Shown here: one piece after another, positions 9,699 through 18,701 of the stretch | How the letters are laid out: every line of letters starts with the position of its first letter | Position numbering within the stretch: position 1 is the first letter of the stretch | Origin: G965220825 sp965220825 | GTDB taxonomy: Bacteria; Pseudomonadota; Alphaproteobacteria; UBA828 | Length of the DNA stretch: 64,000 nt | Reading direction: 5' to 3' | NCBI GenBank assembly: GCA_965220825.1 | Contig: OZ244839.1 | Location: 682,001-746,000 of the forward strand | Position numbers and translations under genes: made by a program | The notes under the pieces: model-generated | The model's input: only the letters and a program-made list of their open reading frames with translations | Databases searched by the model: none | Told to the model about the DNA's origin: nothing

Positions 9699-10993
9699 CT
9701 TCTTTTCAAGCGAATTTCTTCCAATGCGTCAGACAGTTCGGCGCTAATTTCCACTTCAATTCTCAAGTCGTTTTCCCGCAGCGCGCTGCGAATGGAGTCG
9801 AGGGTAAGCGGACCCACAATTCCGTCGACCGTGCCGTGGTAGTAGCCGAGGGCTTTGAGCAGCCGCTGAATCTGGACGGCGAGGTCGTCGAAGCCGTCTG
9901 CAGGTCGCGGCGTCTCCTCCGCTGCCGGCGATGCCGGCGGGGCGCGGTGTGCGGCGATCCGTGCGGCGATGCGCCCTCCGAGCGTTTCGGCGGCGACACG
10001 TTCCTGCGGGCTCAAATGCGGCTCTATCCGCTCCCGATACGCCGCCGCCTCATGGCCGTCATGGCCGCCGGCCCCGGCCGCCACCGAAAACCAGGCGGCA
10101 GCCCGCACCAGGTTCCGCTCGACACCAAGGCCGTTGGCGAGGAGGAGCGCAAGGCCGTTCTGCCCGGCGGTATCGCCTTGCTCCGCCGCTGCGCGATACC
10201 AATGGGCTGCGCGCTCGTAATCGCGTGCGACGCCGTGCCCCAGATAGTAGCAGGCGGCGAGGTTGTTCTGCGCGACGGCAAGACCCGCCTCGGCCGCGCG
10301 CCGATACCAGACGACCGCCATCGTCCGATCGGGAGGCCCGCTCAATCCCCGTTCGTAAAGATAGCCGAGATTGTTCATGGCCTGCGCATGGCCCGCCCGC
10401 GCGGCCCTCAGATACCAGCGGTGGGCGCGCTCCCGATCCTGGGCGGTCCCCAGACCTTCGTCGTAGAGCGTCCCGATGCTGTATTGGGCTGCCACGTGCC
10501 CGCCTTCCGCGGCGCGCTCGTACCACACCGCGGCTGTCGCACGGTTGGGTGTGACGTCGATGCCTCGATCATAGGAGACGGCGAGTTCGTATTGCGCTTC
10601 AGTCATGCCGTCGCGGGCCAGGCTCTCCAACACGGCGATGGGATCCTCGACGAGCTCCGCTTGGTCCGCACCGGTGCCGGCGCGCTGCATGCGCACGAGC
10701 GCGAACCGGGCCTGACGGAGGTTGCGGGCCGCCGCCTCCCCATACCAGTAGGCCGCTTGCGCCGGATCGGCGGGAATGCCGAGTCCGTTTTCATGCAAGA
10801 CGCCGAGGTTGAACTGCGCATCGATGTCGCCTGTCTCGGCAAGCGGCATCCACGCATCCCGCGCCGTCTCGTAATCGCCCCGCAAATAGGCCTGGTAGCC
10901 GGCAAAGAAATCGCTTGAGCGGGCCGCTGTTGCGCCGGCGAGCAACGAGGCAAGGACCGCGAAAAGAAAAAGCCGCGCAAATCCAAAAGGCAT
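9674..10993 (-). CDS. Sel1-repeat protein with C-terminal peptidoglycan-binding-like domain
   Basis: The 439-residue protein starts at ATG (MPFGFARLFL) with a signal peptide cleaved near TAARSS. Residues about 30-340 are a row of Sel1-like/TPR helices with the recurring pattern of A-x-x-W-Y-x-x-A-A and G-x-x-x-A-Q-x-x-L-G. The C terminus (about 370-425) resembles a PG_binding_1 fold (IQRLLKALGYYHGTVDG). Such proteins are usually periplasmic scaffolds linked to envelope stress or cell-wall work, but the partner is unknown. The frame is open far upstream; this start was chosen because the signal peptide begins there. Its 3' end runs into lpxB from the opposite strand. Confidence 0.82.
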   Translation of the reverse strand: MPFGFARLFLFAVLASLLAGATAARSSDFFAGYQAYLRGDYETARDAWMPLAETGDIDAQFNLGVLHENGLGIPADPAQAAYWYGEAAARNLRQARFALVRMQRAGTGADQAELVEDPIAVLESLARDGMTEAQYELAVSYDRGIDVTPNRATAAVWYERAAEGGHVAAQYSIGTLYDEGLGTAQDRERAHRWYLRAARAGHAQAMNNLGYLYERGLSGPPDRTMAVVWYRRAAEAGLAVAQNNLAACYYLGHGVARDYERAAHWYRAAAEQGDTAGQNGLALLLANGLGVERNLVRAAAWFSVAAGAGGHDGHEAAAYRERIEPHLSPQERVAAETLGGRIAARIAAHRAPPASPAAEETPRPADGFDDLAVQIQRLLKALGYYHGTVDGIVGPLTLDSIRSALRENDLRIEVEISAELSDALEEIRLKRSYVNAGSD

Positions 10994-11155
10994 GCCATAA
11001 ACCAATGCTGCGCCTCGGACGAACTGTCGCTTCGCCACCTTGCGCGCACCCGAGGGATCGTCGATAAACCGCCAAAGTGCCCGGAAACGGCGCGCATCCC
11101 GCATCCGGGTGGCAGATACGGCGTGAGCGGCGTGCGCTCCTCGGGGACACGTGGA

Positions 11156-11935
11156 ATGCGACTCAGATTGTACCAGATCGACGCTTTCACCGAGGATGTG
11201 TTCGGCGGCAATCCGGCCGCGGTCTGTCCCCTCGAATCCTGGCTGCCCGACGCGACCCTCCAGGCCGTCGCCAGAGAGAACAACCTTTCCGAGACGGCGT
11301 TTTTCGTCCCCGATGGCGAAGGATACCGTTTGCGCTGGTTCACACCCGTGGACGAAGTCGATCTTTGCGGCCATGCGACGCTTGCAAGCGCCCATGTGGT
11401 GTTCCGCCATTTGCGTCCCGAGGCCGGGAGCGTCCGGTTCGAAACCAAAAGCGGACACCTCACCGTAAAGCGGGAAGCGGACGAACTGGTGATGGATTTT
11501 CCGGCGCTGCCCGCGAATCCCGTTCCCGTTCCGCCGGATATGACAGCGGGCCTCGGGGCGGCGCCCGAGGCGGCGTTCGCCGGTATGGACTATCTGGCTC
11601 TGTTTGGGACGGACGCGGAGGTCCGTGCGCTCGAGCCGGATTTCGCCGTGCTTGCCCGCCTCGACCTGCGGGGGGTCGTCGTAACGGCACCCGGCGGAGA
11701 GGTCGATTTCGTCTCGCGTTTCTTCTGCCCCCGTCTGGGCGTGGACGAGGATCCGGTGACCGGGTCGGCGCATTGCATGCTTGCGCCCTTCTGGGCTGCC
11801 CGGCTCGGGAGGACGTCTCTCCGCGCCCGTCAGCTATCGGCGCGAGGCGGCAAGCTCGGCTGCGACGTCGTCGGAGACCGCGTCCGGCTGACCGGAAAGG
11901 CCGTCCAGTATCTTGAAGGCGATATCTTTCTCTAG
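11156..11935 (+). CDS. PhzF-family isomerase/epimerase
   Basis: This 259-residue protein belongs to the PhzF/diaminopimelate-epimerase-like fold. It shows the N-terminal YQIDAFTEDVFGGNPAAV signature, the catalytic glutamate (Glu46 in NNLSETAFFVP) and the second-half motif DEDPVTGSAHC that closes the active site. PhzF itself isomerises a phenazine precursor, but most relatives have no known substrate, and no phenazine genes are nearby. ATG at 11156 is preferred; an in-frame start at 11123 would add 11 residues. Confidence 0.85.
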   Translation: MRLRLYQIDAFTEDVFGGNPAAVCPLESWLPDATLQAVARENNLSETAFFVPDGEGYRLRWFTPVDEVDLCGHATLASAHVVFRHLRPEAGSVRFETKSGHLTVKREADELVMDFPALPANPVPVPPDMTAGLGAAPEAAFAGMDYLALFGTDAEVRALEPDFAVLARLDLRGVVVTAPGGEVDFVSRFFCPRLGVDEDPVTGSAHCMLAPFWAARLGRTSLRARQLSARGGKLGCDVVGDRVRLTGKAVQYLEGDIFL

Positions 11936-11950
11936 ACTTCGCGACTCTCC

Positions 11951-13111
11951 ATGAAACCCAAACGCAAGCCCGCCAACCCGATGTTCTCCTCCGGGCCCTG
12001 TCCCAAGCGGCCCGGCTGGTCGCACGCGGCACTTGAAGGCGCGCTGGTGGGGCGGTCTCACCGTGCGCGCGAGCCGCTTGCGCGCATAAGGGAGGTGCTG
12101 GATCGGTCCCGTGCGCTGCTCGGGCTTCCCGACGGCTGGCGGATCGCCGTCGTGCCGGGCTCCGACACCGGCGCCATGGAGATGGCCATGTGGTCCCTGC
12201 TCGGCGCGCGCGGAACGGACTTCCTCTCCTGGGAGAATTTCGGCGAGCAATGGATCATCGACGGAGAGCGGCAGCTGCGCCCGCTGGATGTGCGCGTGAT
12301 ACGCGCACCTTTCGGCCGCCTTCCCGATTTGTCCACGGCCGATCCGTCGCGGGATACGGTCTTCGTCTGGAACGGCACCACATCGGGTGTTCGGGTGCCG
12401 GACGCGGAATGGATCGATCCGGCCCGCGAAGGCCTCACGCTATGCGACGGTACTTCCGCGGTTTTCGCCTATCCCATGGACTGGTCGCGTCTCGATGCCG
12501 TGAGCTATTCGTGGCAGAAGGTGATGGGGGGCGAGGCAGGCTTCGGCATGCTGATCCTGAGCCCCCGCGCGGTCGCGCGCCTCGAAAGTACGACGCCCCC
12601 CTGGCCGGTGCCGAAAGTCTTCCGGCTCATGTCCAAGGGCGCGCTCAACGAAGGCATATTCCGGGGCGAGACGATCAACACCGTCTCCATGCTGGCGGTG
12701 GAGGACGCACTCGATTCGCTGCGCTGGATCGAGTCCATCGGTGGCGAAACGGGGATGATTGCGCGGGCGCGGGAGAATTTCGCGATCCTTGAGGCCTGGG
12801 TGGAGGATCGCGACTGGATCGATTTCCTGGCCGTCGAGCCGGAGAGCCGCTCCCACACCTCGGTTTGCCTGAAGATCGTCGATAGCCGGTTTGCCGCATT
12901 GACCGAGCCCGACCAGTGGGCCGTGATCGCCGACATGACAGCCCTCCTGGAGGCGGAAGGTGCGGCCTTCGACATCAAGACTCACAGGGCTGCTCCGCCC
13001 GGCCTGCGCGTCTGGTGCGGCGGCACGGTCGAGTGCGAGAATCTGAAAGCGTTGACGCCCTGGCTCGACTGGGTCTGGGACGAGGTGAGGAGGGTGCGCG
13101 GGCTCCGCTAG
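11951..13111 (+). CDS. serC: Phosphoserine aminotransferase SerC
   Basis: A 386-residue class V PLP aminotransferase that converts 3-phosphohydroxypyruvate to phosphoserine. It matches the SerC subtype of alphaproteobacteria: NPMFSSGPCPKRPGW at the start, WNGTTSGVRVP, and the PLP lysine at about Lys190 in SYSWQKVMGGEAG. It lies 15 bp after the PhzF-like gene and 23 bp before serA, the enzyme that supplies its substrate, so the two serine genes are probably cotranscribed. Confidence 0.95.
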   Translation: MKPKRKPANPMFSSGPCPKRPGWSHAALEGALVGRSHRAREPLARIREVLDRSRALLGLPDGWRIAVVPGSDTGAMEMAMWSLLGARGTDFLSWENFGEQWIIDGERQLRPLDVRVIRAPFGRLPDLSTADPSRDTVFVWNGTTSGVRVPDAEWIDPAREGLTLCDGTSAVFAYPMDWSRLDAVSYSWQKVMGGEAGFGMLILSPRAVARLESTTPPWPVPKVFRLMSKGALNEGIFRGETINTVSMLAVEDALDSLRWIESIGGETGMIARARENFAILEAWVEDRDWIDFLAVEPESRSHTSVCLKIVDSRFAALTEPDQWAVIADMTALLEAEGAAFDIKTHRAAPPGLRVWCGGTVECENLKALTPWLDWVWDEVRRVRGLR

Positions 13112-13134
13112 CGGGGCCGAAAGGAGCGAGGGCG

Positions 13135-14748
13135 GTGCCGAAGGTTCTGATTGCCGATGAGATGAGCGCCATGGCGGCCGAGGTGCTGGCGGAACGCGGT
13201 ATCGAGGCCGATGTCCGCACCGGCATGGAGCCAAGCGAACTGAATAAAAATATATCTTCTTATGAAGGCCTTATAGTTCGATCTCAAACCAAAGTCACAG
13301 AAGAGATCCTGGCAAACGCCAAGCGACTCAAGGTGGTGGGCCGGGCCGGTGCCGGTGTCGATACCATCGATACGACCGCTGCCACGGCGCGCGGTATCGT
13401 GGTGATGAACACGCCCCACGGCAATGCCGTTACGACGGGCGAGCATGCCATTGCGCTGATGTGCGCCATGGCGCGGCAAATTCCCCAGGCGGACCGCTCG
13501 CTGCGAGCGGGCGAGTGGACGCGCAGCCGGTTCCTGGGCATCGAACTCCGCGGCAAGACTCTGGGTCTGGTCGGCTGTGGCAATGTGGGTGCCGTTGTCG
13601 CATCGCGCGCCCAAGGGCTCGGGATGAAGGTTCTGGTCTACGATCCGTATCTCCCGCCCGACCGCGCCGCCGCGCTTGCCGTGACACTGACACCGCTCGA
13701 TAGCCTTCTCCGCGAATCGGACGTGATCTCCCTGCATGCGCCGCTGACCGGGGAGACGCGCCATGTTCTGAACGCCGAAACGCTTGCCGAGACCAAGCGT
13801 GGCGTGCGTATCGTGAACTGCGCGCGGGGCGGGCTGATCGTGGAGGCGGCTTTGAAGGCCGCCATCCAAAGCGGCCATGTAGCGGGGGCTGCGCTGGACG
13901 TGTTCGAGGACGAGCCTCCCGTGGACAACCCGCTGCTCGAACTGGCGGAAGTCGTGGCAACGCCCCATCTCGGTGCCTCGACCGTGGAGGCGCAGGAGAA
14001 CGTGGCACTCCAGATCGCGCGGCAGATCGCAGCCTTTCTCCTGGAAGGCGCGGTGGTGAACGCGGTGAACGCGCCGTCGGTCACGCCCGAGGAGATGGCG
14101 AAGCTCGGCCCCTATCTGGCGCTTGCCGAGCAGCTCGGCAGCTTTGCGGGGCAGCTTGCGAACGGACGGGTTCATGACGTTGCCGTGGAATATAACGGCC
14201 ATGTGGGAACGCTGGATACGCGCCCGTTGACGGCCGCCGCGCTCCAGGGCCTTCTGAGCCTGCAGCTCGACAGCGTCAACATGGTGAACGCCCCTGTGGT
14301 GGCCCGCGAACGGGGTATCGAGGTGCACGAGACCACGGACGCGACTGCCGAGGACTACCAGACCCTCATGCGTGTCCAGCTCCGTCTGGAAGGGCGGGAG
14401 CTCGGCCTATCGGGCACGCTGGTGGGGGGGCGCCGGCCGCGCATTGTCGCGATCGCCGGTATCAAGATCGAGGCCGAACTCGGCGCGGACATGCTGTATC
14501 TCGCCAACGAGGACAAGCCGGGCATGATCGGCAAGGTGGCCACCGTGCTGGGCGAGGCGCGCGTCAACATTGCCGCGTTCAGTCTGGGCCGCATCGGGCC
14601 CGGCGGCGACGCCCTGAGCCTGATCGGCGTGGACTCACCGGTGCCGGACGAGGTGCTGGCGCAGCTTGAAGCGACCGACGGTGTTATTCGCGTTCAGCGC
14701 CTGCGTTTCGGGGGCATAGCGCGGCTTGAAGGAGAGGAGCGTGCCTGA
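13135..14748 (+). CDS. serA: D-3-phosphoglycerate dehydrogenase SerA
   Basis: The 537-residue enzyme oxidises 3-phosphoglycerate with NAD, the first step of serine synthesis. The sequence shows the NAD-binding GLVGCGNVG loop, the CARGGLI active-site arginine region, FEDEPPVDNP and the PHLGAS catalytic histidine, then the intervening allosteric domain and a C-terminal ACT domain (about 460-530) for feedback control by serine. GTG at 13135 is chosen because AAGGAGCGAG precedes it; the frame extends upstream inside serC. A block in the N-terminal domain (13241-13300) is only 32% GC by direct count, with codons such as ATA, CGA and AAA unlike the rest. Confidence 0.96.
   Translation: MPKVLIADEMSAMAAEVLAERGIEADVRTGMEPSELNKNISSYEGLIVRSQTKVTEEILANAKRLKVVGRAGAGVDTIDTTAATARGIVVMNTPHGNAVTTGEHAIALMCAMARQIPQADRSLRAGEWTRSRFLGIELRGKTLGLVGCGNVGAVVASRAQGLGMKVLVYDPYLPPDRAAALAVTLTPLDSLLRESDVISLHAPLTGETRHVLNAETLAETKRGVRIVNCARGGLIVEAALKAAIQSGHVAGAALDVFEDEPPVDNPLLELAEVVATPHLGASTVEAQENVALQIARQIAAFLLEGAVVNAVNAPSVTPEEMAKLGPYLALAEQLGSFAGQLANGRVHDVAVEYNGHVGTLDTRPLTAAALQGLLSLQLDSVNMVNAPVVARERGIEVHETTDATAEDYQTLMRVQLRLEGRELGLSGTLVGGRRPRIVAIAGIKIEAELGADMLYLANEDKPGMIGKVATVLGEARVNIAAFSLGRIGPGGDALSLIGVDSPVPDEVLAQLEATDGVIRVQRLRFGGIARLEGEERA
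13241..13300. other. Low-GC patch inside serA
   Basis: A direct count gives 19 G or C in 60 bases, against clearly GC-rich flanks. It encodes part of the substrate-binding domain (around ELNKNISSYEGLIV) with A/T-ending codons that are rare in neighbouring genes. The frame is intact, so this is a compositional anomaly and not a break. Confidence 0.8.
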
Positions 14749-15139
14749 CGAAGAGGCGGTTCTCGCGGCCAACGAGGCGTTCTACCGCGCGTTCGATGCG
14801 CACGATCTTGCCGCCATGGACGCCGTGTGGGCGCGCGAGACGCCGGTGGCCTGCATCCATCCGGGATGGGACACGCTTGTTGGCCGGGAGCCCGTAATGC
14901 GGAGCTGGGCCGCCATCCTCGGGAACCCCGACGCGCCGCGCATCAGCTGCCGGGCGGCAAAGGCTTTCATGTCGGGGCAGGGGGCCTTTGTCGTCTGCCA
15001 GGAGGTGCTGGGCGGAGGCGTGTTGACGGCCACCAACTGCTTCGTCCGGGAGGCGGACGGCTGGCGCATGGTTCACCACCATGCCAGCCCCCTTCAGGGC
15101 CCCGCGCCCCCCGTACGGTCTGCGGGCACGATCCACTGA
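14741..15139 (+). CDS. SnoaL-like (NTF2-fold) protein
   Basis: A 132-residue protein of the DUF4440/SnoaL-like NTF2 superfamily. Typical features are the N-terminal helix pattern VLAANEAFYRAFDAHDLAAMDAVW, the motif IHPGWDTLVGREPVMRSW and a WRMVHHHAS strand near the end. Such domains are small cone-shaped binding or enzyme folds, and no substrate can be named. GTG at 14741 is chosen because GGAGAGGAG lies just upstream; it overlaps the serA stop by 8 bp, which implies translational coupling. Confidence 0.8.
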   Translation: MPDEEAVLAANEAFYRAFDAHDLAAMDAVWARETPVACIHPGWDTLVGREPVMRSWAAILGNPDAPRISCRAAKAFMSGQGAFVVCQEVLGGGVLTATNCFVREADGWRMVHHHASPLQGPAPPVRSAGTIH

Positions 15140-15161
15140 GCGCGCAGGACGGGCGGAAACG

Positions 15162-16277
15162 TCAGTCCCTTGACGGGCCGAGGGGTGGGCTTGGCGCCGG
15201 CGCATCGCCCGGTGCCGGCAGGCCGTCGTCCTCGATTTCCAGCCCATCGATTCGTTCCGCCCGGCGCACGACTTTTTCGGTGGAGATCTGAATCTGGCGG
15301 ATATCCTCCGTGGCCTGCCCGAAATGGCGCGAGAGATTGGCGACCCGGTCTCCGAGACGCCCGACATCCTCCATGAGTGAGCGGACATGCTGCTGGATCA
15401 GCCCCGCCTGCTCCCGCATTCGCACGTCCTTCAGAACGGCGCGCACGGTGTTCAACGTCGCCCACAGCGTGGTGGGGGAGACGATGAAAACCCGGGCCCG
15501 GTGGGAGGCCTCGACCAAGTCCGTGAAACTGCCATGAAGTTCGGCATAGACCGCCTCGGAGGGCAGAAAAAGCAGTGCGCCTTCGGCGGTTTCGCCGGAG
15601 ACGATGTAACGTGTCGCGATGTCGTTGATATGGGTCTGCATGGCCGTGCGGAAGGCGCGCGCCGCGGCCGCCTTCTCGCCGTCATTCTCCGCGTTGCGCA
15701 GAGAATGGTAGCTCTCCAGCGGGAACTTGGCGTCGATGACGATGGGACCCGGTGGATTGGGAAGCGCGAGCAGGCAGTCCGCCCGGCGGCCGTTGGAAAG
15801 CGTCGCCTGGAAGCGGTAGGCCGAGGGTGGGAGAATCTGGCGCACCAGATCGGCGAGTTGGATCTCGCCGAACGCGCCGCGCGCCTGCTTGTTGGAGAGA
15901 ATATCCTGCAGGCTCACCACCCGGCTCGAAAGCTCGGCGATGTTGGTTTGTGCCTTGTCGATCGCCGCGAGCCGCCCTTCCAGCCGGCCCATGGTTTCCA
16001 GCGTGCGCCGGGTAGCGGTCGCGATTCCCTGGTCGAGGGTCTTGTTGAGGGCGAGCTCCTGGGCGTGGAGCCGCGCGGCGAGCGCATCCCGGTCGGTGCG
16101 CAGACGGGTTTCCATCTCGCTCTGGCGCGCACCCAGCGTGCTCGCTAGCCGCTCCATCTCGTCTGCCAGAGCCGTGCGCCCTGTCTGTCTGCCACGGAGC
16201 ATGAGAAAGGCGAAAAGGCCGGCGGCCAGGATTCCGGCTGCCGCGAGGACTGTAAGGACGGTAAGGATCGGTGTCAT
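15162..16277 (-). CDS. rmuC: DNA recombination protein RmuC
   Basis: A 371-residue member of the RmuC family. One N-terminal membrane segment (about 4-27) is followed by a long coiled coil (about 35-110) and the RmuC core with the nuclease-like motifs ARGAFGEIQL, VIDAKFPLE and LLFLPSEAVYAEL. RmuC limits inversions at short inverted repeats in E. coli, presumably as a membrane-tethered nuclease. It is divergent from def, and the pairing with def-fmt-truA is common in alphaproteobacteria. Confidence 0.93.
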   Translation of the reverse strand: MTPILTVLTVLAAAGILAAGLFAFLMLRGRQTGRTALADEMERLASTLGARQSEMETRLRTDRDALAARLHAQELALNKTLDQGIATATRRTLETMGRLEGRLAAIDKAQTNIAELSSRVVSLQDILSNKQARGAFGEIQLADLVRQILPPSAYRFQATLSNGRRADCLLALPNPPGPIVIDAKFPLESYHSLRNAENDGEKAAAARAFRTAMQTHINDIATRYIVSGETAEGALLFLPSEAVYAELHGSFTDLVEASHRARVFIVSPTTLWATLNTVRAVLKDVRMREQAGLIQQHVRSLMEDVGRLGDRVANLSRHFGQATEDIRQIQISTEKVVRRAERIDGLEIEDDGLPAPGDAPAPSPPLGPSRD

Positions 16278-16369
16278 GCGCTTGACCTGTCAGGGTCGGC
16301 ATAATACCTAGAACCGCCCCGCGCGGAACGGAACGGCCGTTGCGGGCGGCATCCTTCCAGCCGAGAGCG

Positions 16370-16888
16370 ATGGCGAAACGTCCTATCATCATTGCGCCGG
16401 ACCGGAGACTGAAGCGCCGGTCCGAACCCGTTACCGCGGTGGACGAGGCTGTGCGCACGCTGCTGGACGACATGCTTGAGACCATGTACGCCGCGGACGG
16501 TGTCGGCCTTGCAGCAATCCAGGTTGGCGAGCCCAGGCGTTGTATCGTGGTGGACGTGCACAAGGCCGGCGAGCCCCCGGCACCGCTCAAACTGGTGAAC
16601 CCGGAGATTCTGTGGCGCTCGCAGGAGCGGATGGTCCACGAGGAGGGCTGCCTTTCATTTCCCGGTCATTTCGCGGAGGTGGAGCGACCGGCGCAGGTGC
16701 GGGTCTCCAGCCTGGACGAGACCGGCACACCGCAAACGCTGGATGCGGAGGGTGCGCTCGCGGTCTGCATTCAGCACGAGGTGGACCATCTCGACGGCAT
16801 GCTGTTCGTGGATCATCTTTCGCTGGTGAAGCGCCGCATCATCTTGCGCAAGCTGAGCAAGGCGCAGCGGGCGGGCACGCTCGCCTGA
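16370..16888 (+). CDS. def: Peptide deformylase
   Basis: A 172-residue metalloenzyme that removes the formyl group from nascent proteins. All three family motifs are present: GVGLAAIQVG (about residue 44), EEGCLSFPG with metal-ligand Cys94, and QHEVDHLDG with His136 and His140. ATG at 16370 is preferred over an in-frame start 30 bases upstream because the family starts at the IIIAPD strand. It lies 16 bp before fmt, whose product adds the formyl group on initiator tRNA. Confidence 0.96.
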   Translation: MAKRPIIIAPDRRLKRRSEPVTAVDEAVRTLLDDMLETMYAADGVGLAAIQVGEPRRCIVVDVHKAGEPPAPLKLVNPEILWRSQERMVHEEGCLSFPGHFAEVERPAQVRVSSLDETGTPQTLDAEGALAVCIQHEVDHLDGMLFVDHLSLVKRRIILRKLSKAQRAGTLA

Positions 16889-16904
16889 ACCGATCGGGGC
16901 GCGA

Positions 16905-17891
16905 ATGACGCCTCTCCGTCTGGCGTTCATGGGGACACCCGCTTTCGCCGTCCCGTCGCTCGATGCGTTGCTGGCAAGCCCGCACGAGGTCGCCGCGGTC
17001 TACACGCTGCCTGAACGCGCGGGCCGTCGCGGCGGGCGGCGCGTCCGCAAGGGTGGGGGTGGTGAAGATTTCGGGCAATTCGAACTCTCGCCCGTGGCGG
17101 CGCGGGCTGCGGAGGCGGGCGTTCCGGTGCGCGCGCCGCGAAGCCTGGGGGACGGCGAGACCCAAGCGGCGTTCGCGGCGTTGTCGCTCGACCTCGCCGT
17201 GGTGGTCGCCTATGGCTTGATCCTGCCGGCGCCGGTTCTCGCCGCTCCCCGTCTGGGATGCATCAACGCCCACGCGTCCCTGCTGCCGCGCTGGCGCGGT
17301 GCGGCACCCATCGAACGGGCGATCATGGCGGGCGACAAGGAGACCGGCGTCACCATCATGCGCATGGACCAGGGCCTCGACACCGGGCCGATCCTGCTGC
17401 GCGTGACCGAGCCGATCGGCCCGGCAACGACGGGCGGCGCGTTGCGGGCCGCCCTGGCTGAGCGTTCCGCACGCCTCCTGTGCGAGGCTGTGGACGGGCT
17501 GGCGGCGGGCCGGCTCGTTGAAACTCCCCAACCGGCGGAAGGCGCCCGCTATGCCGCGAAGCTCGAGAAGAGCGACGCCGAGATCGACTGGCGTCGGCCC
17601 GCGGCCTGCATCGCACGCACCGTTCGCGCGCTCGCGCCCTCGCCGGGCGCCTGGTTCACGCATGAGGGAGAGCGGATCAAGCTGCTGGCGGCGGAGGAAA
17701 CGCAGGGCGGTGGAGGCGTGCCGTGCGGAACGGTCGTCGAGCCCGACCCCACCGTTGCGTGCGGCGATGCCACGGCGCTTCGGCTCACACGCCTCCAACG
17801 GGGCGGAAGGGCCGCGATGGCGGCGGACGCCTTTCTTCGCGGGCGCCCCATGCCGCCCGGCACATGCTTGCCATGCCCCGCTACAAGCTGA
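16905..17891 (+). CDS. fmt: Methionyl-tRNA formyltransferase
   Basis: The 328-residue enzyme formylates initiator Met-tRNA using 10-formyl-tetrahydrofolate. The N-terminal FMGTPAFAVPSLDAL and the catalytic block INAHASLLPRWRGAAPIERA with MDQGLDTGPILL are diagnostic, and a C-terminal OB-fold region follows. The loop that contacts tRNA, usually a short PAGRGKK-type stretch, is longer and very rich in Gly and Arg here (about residues 38-55). The 3' end overlaps truA by 19 bp. Confidence 0.94.
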   Translation: MTPLRLAFMGTPAFAVPSLDALLASPHEVAAVYTLPERAGRRGGRRVRKGGGGEDFGQFELSPVAARAAEAGVPVRAPRSLGDGETQAAFAALSLDLAVVVAYGLILPAPVLAAPRLGCINAHASLLPRWRGAAPIERAIMAGDKETGVTIMRMDQGLDTGPILLRVTEPIGPATTGGALRAALAERSARLLCEAVDGLAAGRLVETPQPAEGARYAAKLEKSDAEIDWRRPAACIARTVRALAPSPGAWFTHEGERIKLLAAEETQGGGGVPCGTVVEPDPTVACGDATALRLTRLQRGGRAAMAADAFLRGRPMPPGTCLPCPATS

Positions 17892-18679
17892 CCCTGGAAT
17901 ATGACGGCACCGGGTTCGTCGGCTGGCAGCATCAGGCCAACGGCCTTTCGGTGCAGGAGGCGGTGGAGCGGGCGGTCGAGGGCTTTTCCGGTGAACGGGT
18001 TCGGGTTCACGGAGCCGGGCGGACCGATTCGGGTGTCCATGCCCGCGGCCAGTGCTGCCATCTGGATCTGAGCCGGGCGATCCCGCCGGATGTCCTGCGG
18101 GACGCGTTGAACGCCCATCTGCGGCCCGCGCCGGTCGCGATCCTAACGGCCTCGAGCGCCCATCCCGCGTTCGATGCCAGGCGGGACGCCCTGGCCCGGT
18201 TTTATCTCTACCGCATTATCGACCGGAGGCCGCCGCTCGTACTCGATCGGAACCGCGCTTGGCAGGCTCCTTGCACGCTGGACGTTGCGGCAATGCGGCA
18301 CGCGGCGCGCGAACTCGAGGGCACGCACGACTTCACCACCTTTCGCGCCGCGGGATGCCAGGCGTCTTCGCCTGTACGCACGTTGGATCGTCTCACGGTA
18401 TCGCGTACCGGTCCGGCGCCGGACGGCGACCGGGGCGCGGAGGGCGAAATCGCCATCCGTGCCCAGGCGCGTTCATTCCTTCACCGCCAGGTGCGGTCGA
18501 TGGTGGGCACGCTGGTCGAGGTGGGCCGGGGGCGGAAAACGCCCGCCCAGGTGGGCGAGGCTCTCGCTGCGCGAAACCGTGTGCGCGCGGGCCCCACCGC
18601 GCCGGCCTGCGGTCTCTATCTCGAAGCGGTGCACTACCCGGAATCGGAGGCGGCCGCGGAGCTTGAGGCCCCCGCGTAG
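17873..18679 (+). CDS. truA: tRNA pseudouridine synthase A (positions 38-40)
   Basis: A 268-residue pseudouridine synthase acting on the anticodon arm of tRNAs. The catalytic aspartate is Asp52 in GAGRTDSGVHARGQ, and the second half carries FLHRQVRSMVGTLVEVGRG. ATG at 17873 matches the family start (MPRYKLTLEYDGTGF), although the frame is open upstream. The overlap with fmt suggests a shared transcript. It ends 22 bp from a convergent gene. Confidence 0.96.
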   Translation: MPRYKLTLEYDGTGFVGWQHQANGLSVQEAVERAVEGFSGERVRVHGAGRTDSGVHARGQCCHLDLSRAIPPDVLRDALNAHLRPAPVAILTASSAHPAFDARRDALARFYLYRIIDRRPPLVLDRNRAWQAPCTLDVAAMRHAARELEGTHDFTTFRAAGCQASSPVRTLDRLTVSRTGPAPDGDRGAEGEIAIRAQARSFLHRQVRSMVGTLVEVGRGRKTPAQVGEALAARNRVRAGPTAPACGLYLEAVHYPESEAAAELEAPA

Positions 18680-18701
18680 GCGAAGCGGCGCCGACAGCGG
18701 A

